Part shown: one piece after another, positions 1 to 7,987 of the stretch
Layout of the letters: the number at the start of each line of letters is the position of its first letter
Numbering within the stretch: the stretch's first letter is position 1
NCBI GenBank assembly: GCA_905221605.1
Contig: CAJNDS010000519.1
Location: 1-35,000, forward strand
Source: Symbiodinium natans
Lineage: Eukaryota; Sar; Dinophyceae; Suessiales; Symbiodiniaceae
DNA length: 35,000 bases
Reading direction: 5' to 3'
The notes under the pieces: model-generated
Told to the model about the DNA's origin: nothing
The model's input: only the letters and a program-made list of their open reading frames with translations
Databases searched by the model: none
Made by a program: the position numbers and the translations under genes

Positions 1-311
1 CCCTAAACCCTAAACCATTTAGGGTTTCGGGCTTAGGGTTTAGGGTTTCCAGGCCTACAATCCCCAGCCATGCCCTACACGACCTACAAGCCACAACAAC
101 CCTGAACCCCTGAGCTCTCGACCTGAAACCCACCCTAAACCCTCCACCCTACACCCTACACCCTAAACCCTAAAATCTAAACCCTAAACTACAATCCTTG
201 GGAGCTGAGTGAGTACACCTTACACTTGTTGGAATGCGATAACCCCCTGTAGAACTGAAAGTGTACACTTTTTTGGGGCTTATGACCTCAGCAACTGAGT
301 AAAGGTTGGTG
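1..311. other. Spacer with scattered single telomere-like units
   Basis: No gene is seen. The window opens with two CCCTAAA units, followed by isolated CCCTAAA and TTTAGGG words and degraded versions such as CCCTACA. The opening units are too few to call this a chromosome end. Confidence 0.6.
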
Positions 312-416
312 TTTAGGGTTTAGGGTTTAGGGTTTAGGGTTTAGGGTTTAGGGTTTAGGGTTTAGGGTTTAGGGTTTAGGGTTTAGGGTTTAGGGTTTAG
401 GGTTTAGGGTTTAGGG
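312..416 (+). repeat. Telomere-like tract (TTTAGGG)15
   Basis: Fifteen essentially perfect TTTAGGG units with the G-rich strand on top. It is interstitial, with non-repeat sequence on both sides. Confidence 0.95.
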
Positions 417-1033
417 CTCAACCCGACTTTCTCCCAGAGGGGCTCGGTGTTGAAGCTCTAAGAGCTAACAGATTTTCGGGTTCAGGTTCGGCTTGGGCTT
501 TCCCTACAGTGCTCCGTGTACACCCTAGACCCGAAACCTTAAACCCTAAACCCTAAATTAAACCCTAAACCCTACACCCTAAATTTCCTCTCTTTTGACC
601 CCGAGACCCCAAGTCCCAAACCCTCCTCACCATCTGTGCCTCTTAGCAAAGCGCCTCCGCTGAAGCTGTAGGTGTTGCAGCTTACGTAGTAGGCCTAAAC
701 CCCTAAACCCTGAACCCTAAACCCTAAATCCTAAACCCTAAACCCTATTCAGTTCGGGGGTTGCGGGTGTCATCCTCGTGGTGAGATACCCTTACTTGGA
801 ACCTTGACGCTTGCCATTTTATGATCAGTGTCGATATGGTGCAGGTCTCAGGCTTTAAGAGCCCTAAACCCGAAAGCCTAAACCCTAAAAACCCTAAGCC
901 TGAATCTGAAGTCTGGGAGCAGTGTGGACCCTAAGCCCAAACCCTAAGCCATATGCGGAGGATGCATTTCCAGCTCAGAATGTTGGGCCTCCAGCGCGGG
1001 TGCCAAGAACGACCTTTCTGTTGCTGAAGTTCA
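417..1033. other. Spacer, no gene seen
   Basis: Mixed sequence with short CCCTAAA runs at about 540-580 and 715-750. Reading frames here are short and contain translated telomere repeat, so none is called. Confidence 0.55.
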
Positions 1034-1085
1034 TCTTAGTAGTAGAGCAGGCAGCCTTGCACCGTTTTTGGGGAGGTATTTTGAT

Positions 1086-1118
<33 letters not shown>

Positions 1119-1162
1119 CCCAAAGGTTAACCTATAGTTCGCCAGGATACTGGACAACTAGG
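1034..1162. mobile_element. MITE-like element, family F (copy with TA expansion)
   Basis: Shares CTTAGTAGTAGAG near its start, CCCAAAGGTTAACC and TACTGGACA then CTAGG near its end with 10429-10540. The middle differs: here a (TA)n run replaces the short TA-rich loop of the other copy. Similarity at both ends with a variable centre fits a small non-autonomous element. No coding capacity. Confidence 0.6.
1088..1117. repeat. (TA)n microsatellite
   Basis: About 15 TA units inside the family F element. Both strands read through as I-Y repeats, which produces spurious short reading frames. Confidence 0.9.
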
Positions 1163-1653
1163 TCATCCGCCTTCCGATACAGAATGCCAATTCGTTTGTA
1201 GACGTGGGGTAGTAGCTATGGTCACTCTGTAAGGCTCCTAAACCCATCCTGTACCTAAACCCCCAAACTCTAAACCCCAAACCCTAACCCTGAACTCTAA
1301 GCCCTGAAACCTAAAGCTCTCAAACGGGCTTGGAGATTTGGGTTCAGAGTTCTTGCATCTAGCATGTAGGGGGATCTGTGGTTCATGAGCTGTTTAAAAC
1401 CGTCAGTCCCTCCTCTCTCATTTTTAGAAATCGTCACCCCAAAACCTGAACCCCAAAACATGAACCCTAAATCCTTCCAATCGGCGCCCTAAACCCTACT
1501 CCTTCTGGTTTCGGGCTTAGGCTGAAGCGGATAGGACTTGGTTTAGACACCACTAGTTGAACCTAAAGACACGATACGTGGGTTTTGTGTCAGGGTTTAG
1601 CGAAGGTTCTTGGGACGTTAATACCGGGGTCCTCAGCTAGCTATAACTGGTAT
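1163..1653. other. Spacer, no gene seen
   Basis: Non-coding mixed sequence with degraded CCCTAAA-like words near 1260-1320 and 1440-1500. No family signature was recognised. Confidence 0.5.
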
Positions 1654-1713
1654 CCCTAAACCCTAAACCCTAAACCCTAAACCCTAAGCCCTAAACCCTA
1701 AACCCTAAACCCC
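1654..1713 (-). repeat. Telomere-like tract (CCCTAAA)8
   Basis: About eight units with the C-rich strand on top and one CCCTAAG variant. It faces the oppositely oriented tract 54 bp downstream. Confidence 0.92.
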
Positions 1714-1766
1714 CCAGAGATGCCTCCCGAGGTGCGTCTGCCAGAGGGGTTGGAGGCAGGGCGTGG

Positions 1767-1850
1767 TTTAGGGTTTAGGGTTTAGGGTTTAGGGTTTAGG
1801 GTTTAGGGTTTAGGGTTTAGGGTTTAGGGTTTAGGGTTTAGGGTTTGGGG
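1767..1850 (+). repeat. Telomere-like tract (TTTAGGG)12
   Basis: About twelve TTTAGGG units, followed by degraded units (TTTGGGG, TTGAGGG) to about 1887. With the preceding C-rich tract it forms an inverted pair. Confidence 0.92.
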
Positions 1851-1887
1851 ATGCTTAGGGTTTAGGGTTTTGGGTTGAGGGTTGAGG

Positions 1888-2235
1888 TTGCAAGGCTGCT
1901 TACTGTGTGGGCTTTGGAAAGATATGAGGTTTTCCATCCACGTGCAACGTGCTACGTGTGTCTATCTTGCCCAGTGGTGCCCTTTCCCTCTTTTTGGTTC
2001 AAGGCTCCCCTATAACGCAACCAACCCCAAACCAGTGCCCTTATCACAAGTTGGTTACTGGGCTACCAAGGCATAGTCAGAGTTTATCGGGTTTTGGAGG
2101 GTTTAGAAGGAGGTGTCGGCTTGAGAGGAATTTTGGGCTTATCTAAATTCCCACCCCCATCCCAGGCCTCCCCTTGACAATATCTACTGGACGCGCAGTG
2201 CAGGGTTTAGGGTCAGGGTTGAGTATTTCCCTTCT
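1888..2235. other. Spacer, no gene seen
   Basis: Mixed sequence with no convincing coding frame and no family repeat recognised. Confidence 0.5.
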
Positions 2236-2455
2236 CCCCCCCACCCCCCCCCCCCCGCCCTAAACCCTAAACCCTAAACCCTAAACCCTAAACCCTAAAC
2301 CCTAAACCCTAAACCCTAAACCCTAAACCCTAAACCCTAAACCCTACCCTAACCCTAAACCCTAAACCCTAAACCCTAAACCCTAAACCCTAAACCCTAA
2401 ACCCTAAACCCTAAACCCTAAACCCTAAACCCTAAACCCTAAACCCTAAACCCTA
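2236..2455 (-). repeat. Poly-C run followed by long (CCCTAAA)n tract
   Basis: C-rich homopolymer at 2236-2257, then about 28 CCCTAAA units from 2258. One imperfect junction near 2340 (a CCCTA and a CCCTAA unit) shows that the tract is nearly but not fully homogeneous. Confidence 0.93.
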
Positions 2456-2560
2456 CGCTTCGCAAGGCCGGGCCTGCGTTGATGCTGCAGAAAGCGCGGT
2501 GTGAGGCCTGGGCGGCACGGGCACACGGGGAGGAGAGGTTGCCAAAGCTCAGGAACCCTA

Positions 2561-2674
2561 AGGGTTTAGGGTTTAGGGTTTAGGGTTTAGGGCTTAGGGT
2601 TTAGGGTTTAGGGTTTAAGGTTTAGGGTTTAGGGTTTAGGCCTTAGGGCTTAGGGTTTAGGGTTTAGGGTTTAG
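2561..2674 (+). repeat. Telomere-like tract with variants
   Basis: About sixteen TTTAGGG units mixed with CTTAGGG and TTTAAGG variants. It runs directly into the family A element at 2675. Confidence 0.9.
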
Positions 2675-2770
2675 TGACCTCATGAGTTGTATTCTTGGGC
2701 CCCGAAGTCTCTATACAGGAAGCAGTTTAAAGCCCAAGTATTCCGTATTTAGATACATGGACCCTTAGGG
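2675..2770 (-). mobile_element. MITE-like element, family A, reverse orientation
   Basis: The core runs GGGCCCCGAAGTC...AAGCCCAAGTATTCC, the reverse complement of the family A core seen at 7126-7225. The right end is ACATGGACCCTTAGGG, the family's terminal repeat. The left terminus is partly lost where it abuts the telomere-like tract. Confidence 0.65.
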
Positions 2771-2989
2771 GAAGTGGGGGAGGGGTTTTGGGTTTACAGT
2801 TTAGCGTTTGTGGCTCAACTTCTCTAAGCCCTCAACCCTGAACCCTAAACCCTACTTAAACCTTTGTCGAAGTGAAAACCCCACAAACCCTACAGTAAGC
2901 CCTAAGCGGACCTTGCTTAGGAAAAGTCCAGGTCTCTCAGAGGGATTCTGGCGCCAATGTCGGTGTTTTGGACTCCACGATCCCGAACC
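2771..2989. other. Spacer, no gene seen
   Basis: Mixed sequence with one short CCCTAAA cluster around 2840. No coding call. Confidence 0.5.
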
Positions 2990-3054
2990 TTTAGGGTTTA
3001 GGGTTTAGGGTTTAGGGTTTAGGGTTTAGGGTTTAGGGTTTAGGGTTTAGGGTT
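2990..3054 (+). repeat. Telomere-like tract (TTTAGGG)9
   Basis: Nine uninterrupted TTTAGGG units between non-repeat flanks. Confidence 0.93.
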
Positions 3055-3497
3055 GGCTTAGGGTTCAGGGCGTGCGCCTTTCCATTTGGTACGCTAGGCA
3101 GATCTTTGGACCGAGCCTATGGTAAAGATACCATAACCCGAAGTTTCCTTTGTTTCTGATTCCTACCCTGAAGCTCTCTATTGTAGTTGTATGTCTTTGT
3201 TTACTCACCCTAAACCCAAACCCTAACCCTAAGGCCGAAACCGATATTCTTGAGTTATGCTGGTCACCGTAGCGGGCGAATACGGTTATTCGAACTAACC
3301 GACGAGGGCAGGAAATTTCAGCCGCAACCGGCTCTGGGACGTCCGAGGTTTCGTTTCATGGCAACGTATGTTAACTTCAATGTACATATATATATATATA
3401 TAGATTTATGCATTCACACCGAGGGTGGGGTTGTTAGATTTTAAACTTAACTCTTCTCCTCCAGTCTACTTCTCCTCGCCCGGCCTACTCCTCGCCG
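3055..3497. other. Spacer with short (TA)n at 3385-3401
   Basis: No gene seen. The word TGTACATATATATATA at 3381 recurs at 17941, so this may be a fragment of a dispersed element. A few degraded CCCTAAA units lie near 3210. Confidence 0.45.
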
Positions 3498-3725
3498 AAC
3501 CCCAGGGTGCCCAACCCCAGAGTGTCCCTGGAGTGCCCGTTCCTGGAGTGCCCAAACCCAGACTGTCCTTGGAGTGCCCAACCCCAGAGAGTGTCCCTGG
3601 AGTGCCCAACCCAAAGTGTCCCTGGAGTGCCCAACCCCAGAGTGTCCCTGGAGAACCCAACCCCACAGTGTTTCTGGAGTGCCCAACCCCAGAGTATCCC
3701 TGGAGTGCCCAACCCCAGAGTATCT
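3498..3725. repeat. 26 bp minisatellite, about 8-9 copies
   Basis: Tandem units built on AGTGTCCCTGGAGTGCCC plus AACCCCAG (26 bp), with unit-to-unit substitutions and small indels. The unit contains no stop in most frames, so frames on both strands stay open across it and translate to Pro/Glu/Ser-rich or Gly/Leu/Trp-rich repeats. I take those frames as by-products, not genes, because 26 is not a multiple of 3 and flanking sequence is not coding-like. Confidence 0.85.
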
Positions 3726-4147
3726 CTACCCAGAGGCACCCGATTTCCGACTCCTCTTCCACTTTTTTGCTATGGTGTATGAGGTAGAGATGTTATCCCA
3801 GTGTTTGGTGGGTGTTGTTTTCTTTGGGGGGTGCCAATGCCCCTACAGCCCATGTACTTGTGTAGTGTTTGCTGGGGACCTACAGCGAATAAAGGATCTC
3901 AAGGTCCAAGACTTTTACGATGTAGGCGCAGGGACACTTAGGGATAACAGTGGTCCTCCAGGTTTGGGGTGTTAGGGTGTTCTGTTTTGGTGTTTCGGGT
4001 TGAGGGTTTAGGGTTGGGATGTTCGCCCCATACCGACCGTCCCTAGTAGGGTATATACCAGTGGGCACGATATCCCGATTAAGGACCGTTAGGATAAAGG
4101 TGAACATCCCAAGTTTAGGGGTTTGTGGGTTTATGGTTTAGCGCTCA
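3726..4147. other. Spacer, no gene seen
   Basis: Mixed sequence; a short reading frame continues from the minisatellite to about 3975 but has no recognisable domain. Confidence 0.45.
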
Positions 4148-4245
4148 GGGTCCATGTACCAAAAATAGGGAATACTTGGGCCTTAAAGTGCTTCCAATAT
4201 AGGGACTTTGGGGCCCAAGTATAGAATAATGAGGTACATGGCCCC
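4148..4245 (+). mobile_element. MITE-like element, family A
   Basis: Begins GGGTCCATGTACC and ends AATGAGGTACATGGCCCC, which are inverted repeats of each other. The core ACTTGGGCCTTAAAGTGCTT matches the copies at 6519 and 7126. A CCCTAAA tract starts within 7 bp of its right end. Confidence 0.8.
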
Positions 4246-4251
4246 TTGAAA

Positions 4252-4312
4252 CCCTAAACCCTAAACCCTAAACCCTAAACCCTAAACCCTAAACCCTAAA
4301 CCCTAAACCCTT
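4252..4312 (-). repeat. Telomere-like tract (CCCTAAA)8-9
   Basis: Uninterrupted units starting almost at the right end of the family A element. Confidence 0.93.
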
Positions 4313-4444
4313 AGAGTTTGTGGGTTTATGGTTTAGTGTTTAGGGTCCTTGGCAGGGGAACAGCCTGGGTGGCTTCGTGCTCGGCGGGAGCGGGCTGTCT
4401 CGATCTGGAGCTCTCTACTTCAGACAGGCAAGGCGACGAAGCCC

Positions 4445-4588
4445 TTAGGGTTTAGGGTTTGGGGTTTAGGGTTTAGGCGTTTGGGGTTTAGGGTTTAGGG
4501 TTTAGGGTTTACGTAGGGTTTAGGGTTTAGGGTTTAGGGTTTAGGGTTTAGGGTTTAGGGTCTAGGGTTTAGGGTTTAGGGTTTAGGG
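4445..4588 (+). repeat. Telomere-like tract (TTTAGGG)n with one insertion
   Basis: About 19 units with small irregularities (TTTGGGG, an inserted GTTTACG near 4510, TCTAGGG). Confidence 0.92.
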
Positions 4589-4615
4589 GGCTCAAGGGGT
4601 GTGCGTGTGTCCCAA

Positions 4616-4722
4616 GGCTCCCTAATACTCCCTACTACTCCCTAGGGCCCCCAAGCTTCCCCTGAGGTTCCCTAGGTATCTACCCCGTTTGAACCCCCCT
4701 CCCTTAAGAATCCTATAAGTAT
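4616..4722 (-). repeat. Dispersed repeat family E with shared CCTCCCTTAAGAA flank
   Basis: The CTCCCTAATACTCCCTACTACT body at 4616-4685 is the reverse complement of 10172-10217. The following CCTCCCTTAAGAATCCTATAAG (4700-4719) is in the same orientation as 10251-10269. Body inverted and flank not inverted suggests a foldback element or a local inversion. Confidence 0.6.
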
Positions 4723-5069
4723 ACCATTAAGCCCCCCTAAAGCCCATAAAAAAACCACGAAAATCTAAACACCTCAACCCCTAAACCCCAAAACAAGCAT
4801 CAGCGAGGACCACAATTTGGGGTGCCAAAGGTAGTTCTGGGTTTGGGTGCATTAGCCGCGCAATAGCCTTAGCTGCAGTTAAGCGTGAACACGCGATGTC
4901 AGAAGAAGCGCAAGGCAGTTCTCTCTCGTAGTTTTTGGGTACCCTGAATGTGAGGCTCTGATTTTAAGGTACCCTCCTTGAGTACCCCCCTCCCCCCAGA
5001 TGAAGACCCAAAGCTTGAGCCATTGAAGGGTCCAGCGTCCCGAGTGCTTGTTGCTGTGGGCAAAGGCTG
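4723..5069. other. Spacer, no gene seen
   Basis: Mixed sequence; one short minus-strand frame with no recognisable features. Confidence 0.45.
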
Positions 5070-5187
5070 CTTGGAGGTTCATGGATATTTGCAAGTCGGG
5101 TTAGAAGTAAGGCAACTGTAACTGTTTAAGCCTGTTTTAGGGGCACTTATAGCCAGACTTAATTCTGACTTCCCGTGAACCTCCAAG
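5070..5187. mobile_element. MITE-like element, family J
   Basis: Ends are inverted: CTTGGAGGTTCATGG at the left and CCGTGAACCTCCAAG at the right. Similar pairs occur at 11528-11612 and, more worn, at 17036-17140. About 118 bp, no coding capacity. Confidence 0.7.
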
Positions 5188-5580
5188 TCAGACTCAGGTT
5201 TACTCTTGTTATGTTCTGTATAGGAGGGCTAGGGAGAATTCGGGATAAAGTGTCAGAGAGTTGAAGTTTTTTGGGTTTTACGGGTTTTAGGGTTCAAGGC
5301 CAGGGGAGTCAGAGGTATTTGTGTGAGCTGTGAGGGCCCCAATCCAACCCTCAACCCACAGCCAAAGGCCCCCAAAATGGGATAGATGCCCAGAACTCCT
5401 GAGACCCGAAACTCTTGTAAACTATAGCCCCTCTAAGCCCTAAACCCACAAAGCCCTATAAGCCCTAATGCCACAGTCCCTGAGCTCTAAAGCCCTATCA
5501 ACCCTTGAGTTTCAGGGGTGCAAACGTGCCACAAGCTGTCCGACTTGTCGGATTTGGAGGGAACCTGCCCCGGTTTCCAT
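5188..5580. other. Spacer, no gene seen
   Basis: Mixed sequence with a small perfect hairpin TCCGAC/GTCGGA at 5539-5552. No gene called. Confidence 0.45.
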
Positions 5581-5730
5581 GCCAGACCCCCTGGGAGGAT
5601 CCAAAAAAATAGAACTCTCAATCGTACCCTATACTACCATGGGGTCATTCTTAGGAACCCTAAACCCTAAACCCTAAACCCTAAACCCTTAAAGCGAGAA
5701 CCTGCCTGTGGGATCCTCCCGGGGGTCTGC
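5581..5730. repeat. Inverted repeat bracketing a short telomere-like tract
   Basis: Left arm 5581-5602 (GCCAGACCCCCTGGGAGGATCC) and right arm 5711-5730 (GGATCCTCCCGGGGGTCTGC) are inverted repeats. Between them lie about five CCCTAAA units at 5656-5689. Confidence 0.7.
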
Positions 5731-5819
5731 GATGCCAGGCTGCGCCCGAGCTCCTGTACGCGGAGAAGGCGGGGTTCCTGCCGCAGAGCTCAGCCTGATG
5801 CCTCAGGGGGTTAAGGTAA

Positions 5820-5859
5820 TAGGGTTTAGGGTTTAGGGTTTCGGGTTTCGGGTTTAGGG
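5820..5859 (+). repeat. Short telomere-like tract leading into 9-mer satellite
   Basis: TTTAGGG and TTTCGGG units that grade directly into the TTTATAGGG array. Confidence 0.85.
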
Positions 5860-6203
5860 TTTATAAGGTTTATAGGGTTTATAGGGTTTATAGGGTTTAT
5901 AGGGTTTATAGAGTTTATAGGGTTTATAGGGTTTATAGGGTTTATAGGGTTTATAGGGTTTATAGGGTTTATAGGGTGTATAGGGTTTATAGGGTTTATA
6001 GGGTTTATAGGGTTTATAGGGTTTATAGGGTTTATAGGGTGTATAGGGTTTATAGGGTTTATAGGGTTTATAGGGTTTATAGGGTTTATAGGGTTTATAG
6101 GGTTTATAGGGTTTATAGGGTTTATAGGGTTTATAGGGTTTATAGGGTTTATAGGGTTTATAGGGTTTATAGGGTTTATAGGGTTAATAGGGTTTATCGG
6201 GTT
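5860..6203 (+). repeat. 9 bp satellite (TTTATAGGG)n, about 38 copies
   Basis: A homogeneous tandem array of TTTATAGGG with rare variants (TGTATAGGG, TTAATAGGG, TTTATCGGG). The unit equals the telomere-like heptamer with TA inserted. Because 9 is divisible by 3 it gives an open Tyr-Arg-Val repeat frame, which I reject as a gene. The array is flanked on both sides by TTTAGGG or TTTCGGG. Confidence 0.95.
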
Positions 6204-6467
6204 TAGGGTTTCGGGTCTAGGGTTTAGGGGACTACTTGCCTACAGCTTAGTAACTAGGTATAAACCATAAAACTGTCAGTAAAGAGGGTGCCAGGGAAAC
6301 TCTGTAGACCCCAAAACACCTAAACTCTAAACGCCTGAACCCTATGAGAACCATCCCGACCCTAAACCGTCAGCCCTAAACCCTGCAAGAAAATGGCGGA
6401 AGACAATGAAGCCCGTGACAGCATGCCAAGCAAACAGCTAACAGCTAGCCTCAGGCAAACCCTATCA
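6204..6467. other. Spacer, no gene seen
   Basis: Mixed sequence with a few CCCTAAA-like words; no coding signal. Confidence 0.5.
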
Positions 6468-6669
6468 CTTTGTCATAGTGGGGTACCATTTTACCTTTTT
6501 TCAGGGTACTTAAACTCACCCTAAGGTTCCACGTACCTCATTATTGGGCCTTAAAGTACTTCCTATAAAGGGACTTTGGGGCCCAAGTATGTGATAATCA
6601 GGTACATGGACCCTTAGGGTCAATAAGGAATAGAAATTTAGATAGTGAATACTATCCCAACCATGAACT
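6468..6669. mobile_element. MITE-like element, family B, split by a family A insertion
   Basis: CTTTGTCATAGTGGGGTACC at the left and CTATCCCAACCATGAAC at the right match uninterrupted copies at 15741-15838 and 30966-31060. The outer ends form an imperfect inverted repeat (TGTCATAGTGGGG versus the reverse complement GTTCATAGTTGGG). The family A element at 6519-6619 interrupts it at the ACTCA/ATAAGG junction that is continuous in the other two copies. Confidence 0.8.
6519..6619 (+). mobile_element. MITE-like element, family A, with TCA target duplication
   Basis: 101 bp, termini CCCTAAGG...CCTTAGGG, inverted subterminal repeats (ACGTACCTCATTAT / ATAATCAGGTACATGG). TCA stands immediately outside both ends (6516-6518 and 6620-6622), while the empty family B site has a single TCA. 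This defines the element ends and a 3 bp target-site duplication. Confidence 0.85.
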
Positions 6670-6774
6670 CTATCATCCCGAAGCACCCCAAGCCATGCTC
6701 CAGATGGGGATGCCTGGCGCATGGCTCTGCCTTCCACTGGGGCCCATAGCCACGGAGGAGTCTTTGATCATGGG

Positions 6775-6932
6775 CTAGGGTTTAGGGTTTAGGGTTTAGG
6801 GTTTAGGGTTTAGGGTTTAGGGTTTTAGGGTTTTAAGGTTTTAGGGTTTTAGGGTTTTAGGGTTTAAGGGTTTAAGGGTTTAAGGGTTTAAGGGTGTAAG
6901 GGTTTAAGGGTTTAAGGGTTTAGGGTTTAGGG
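6775..6932 (+). repeat. Telomere-like tract shifting from 7-mer to 8-mer variants
   Basis: TTTAGGG at 6775-6823, then TTTTAGGG (8-mer) to about 6862, then TTTAAGGG (8-mer) to about 6920, then TTTAGGG again. The variants are in homogeneous blocks, not mixed. Confidence 0.92.
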
Positions 6933-7070
6933 CATCCGGGGGTGAGTTTGCACGTCTTGGCGTACTCTAAGGGGTCGGCATAATTACTAGTAGTATTCCC
7001 TCATGGTCCCTTTTTATAACTATACTCTAACAACCCCCGGAATCTATCCTAATCATTAAGGGCCCCTATA

Positions 7071-7119
7071 GTACTGTTCCAGAGGTTGCTTTTTCTTCGT
7101 AACATTTCAAGAAAGGGAA
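7071..7119 (+). repeat. 49 bp direct repeat, copy 1
   Basis: Starts GTACTGTTCCAGAGGTTGC and ends CAAGAAAGGGAA. It is identical over 49 bp to 7297-7345. The two copies bracket a hairpin element and a telomere-like tract. Confidence 0.95.
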
Positions 7120-7253
7120 CCCTAAGGGTCCATGTACCTCATTATTGCATACTTGGGCCTTAAAGTACTTCCTATAAAGGGACTTTGAGGCCCAAGTATG
7201 TGATAATGAGGTATATGGACCCTTAGGGTTCCCTTTCTTGAAATGTTACGAAG
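7095..7253. mobile_element. Long hairpin containing a family A element
   Basis: Arms of 65 bp (7095-7159 and 7189-7253) with about three mismatches and a 29 bp loop. The inner part is a family A element (CCCTAAGGGTCCATGTACC ... ACATGGACCCTTAGGG in its consensus form, here with GTATATGG on the right). The outer part CTTCGTAACATTTCAAG is an inverted copy of the flanking unique sequence. Confidence 0.88.
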
Positions 7254-7296
7254 GGTTTAGGGTTTAGGGTTTAGGGTTTAGGGTTTAGGGTTTAGG
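7254..7296 (+). repeat. Telomere-like tract (TTTAGGG)6
   Basis: Six units between the hairpin and the second 49 bp repeat. Confidence 0.93.
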
Positions 7297-7345
7297 GTAC
7301 TGTTCCAGAGGTTGCTTTTTCTTCGTAACATTTCAAGAAAGGGAA
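7297..7345 (+). repeat. 49 bp direct repeat, copy 2
   Basis: Identical to 7071-7119. Confidence 0.95.
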
Positions 7346-7411
7346 GCTTGGGAGGCGGGTCTGCAGGGCTTCGGGATCTGAAGTCTTAAGCTTAAACAGC
7401 CCTTTTCCCCC

Positions 7412-7509
7412 CTGTTTCTTTGTAGGGAAAGAGGCAATGAGGGCCCTAGAAAATCCCTTAAAGGGTATCTAGAGGGCCCTTCATTCCCTCATTCCCTACT
7501 AAGAACCAG
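7412..7509. mobile_element. MITE-like element, family H
   Basis: Inverted ends: CTGTTTCTTTGTAGGGAA at the left and CATTCCCTACTAAGAACCAG at the right, continuing inward to GAGGGCCCTAGA / TCTAGAGGGCCC. A near-palindromic CCCTTAAAGGG marks the centre. It matches 19051-19180. Confidence 0.75.
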
Positions 7510-7757
7510 CCAGTTTTGGGTAGGAGCTTCAGGTTTAGGGCTTCGAGTTTAGGCAATGCGATTCAGCTTCTTGCTGGCGTCTTCACGACTTCATCTCCTA
7601 TTTTGGTTAAGGTGGAGGGGGTTGTGTCTCAGCCTTTCTACCATACTCCCGTGTACCTCAAACCCTACACCATCAACCCGGACCTCGGGAAGCGCAGGAA
7701 CCGGCGAAGAACGCCGACGCCTCACGCTTGCGCACCGCGGCTCCAACATTATGGTTC
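7510..7757. other. Spacer, no gene called
   Basis: A short plus-strand frame (7516-7776) runs into telomere repeat and has no recognisable domain. Confidence 0.45.
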
Positions 7758-7801
7758 CCTAAACCCTAAACCCTAAACCCAAAACCCGAAACCCGAAACC
7801 C
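7758..7801 (-). repeat. Short telomere-like tract
   Basis: CCCTAAA units grading into CCCAAAA and CCCGAAA variants. Confidence 0.88.
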
Positions 7802-7871
7802 TGTCTTCCCTTCGCACACCTTCGAGACCTTCATCAAGAGCTCACAGACTCACAGACCCGAAGTCTAGTAG

Positions 7872-7942
7872 CTCCCTCTCTCTCTCGCTCCCTCTCGCTC
7901 TCTCTATCTATCTATCTCTCTCTCTCTCTCTCTCTCTCTCCT
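7872..7942. repeat. (CT)n / (CTAT)n microsatellite
   Basis: An imperfect CT array with short CTAT interruptions. Confidence 0.92.
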
Positions 7943-7987
7943 TGCTAAATCAGCCAATTGACGGTCCTGGATCTTCGAGAAGCGCAA

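Noticed and set aside
1-20. Window start as a true chromosome end
   Set aside because: Only two CCCTAAA units are present, and tracts of both orientations occur throughout, so there is no sign of a terminal array.
922-1157. Short frames on both strands containing Ile-Tyr repeats
   Set aside because: Caused by the (TA)n run in the family F element.
1985-2005. CTTTTTGGTTCAAGG resembling the dinoflagellate spliced leader end (TTTTGGCTCAAG)
   Set aside because: Only the 3' part is similar, with mismatches, and no gene follows; chance similarity is likely.
3425-3975. Several overlapping frames on both strands
   Set aside because: All are produced by the stop-free 26 bp minisatellite, whose length is not divisible by three; none has a flanking domain.
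5976-6206. Open frame of Tyr-Arg-Val repeats
   Set aside because: Pure translation of the 9 bp TTTATAGGG satellite; no non-repeat sequence and no reason to be expressed.
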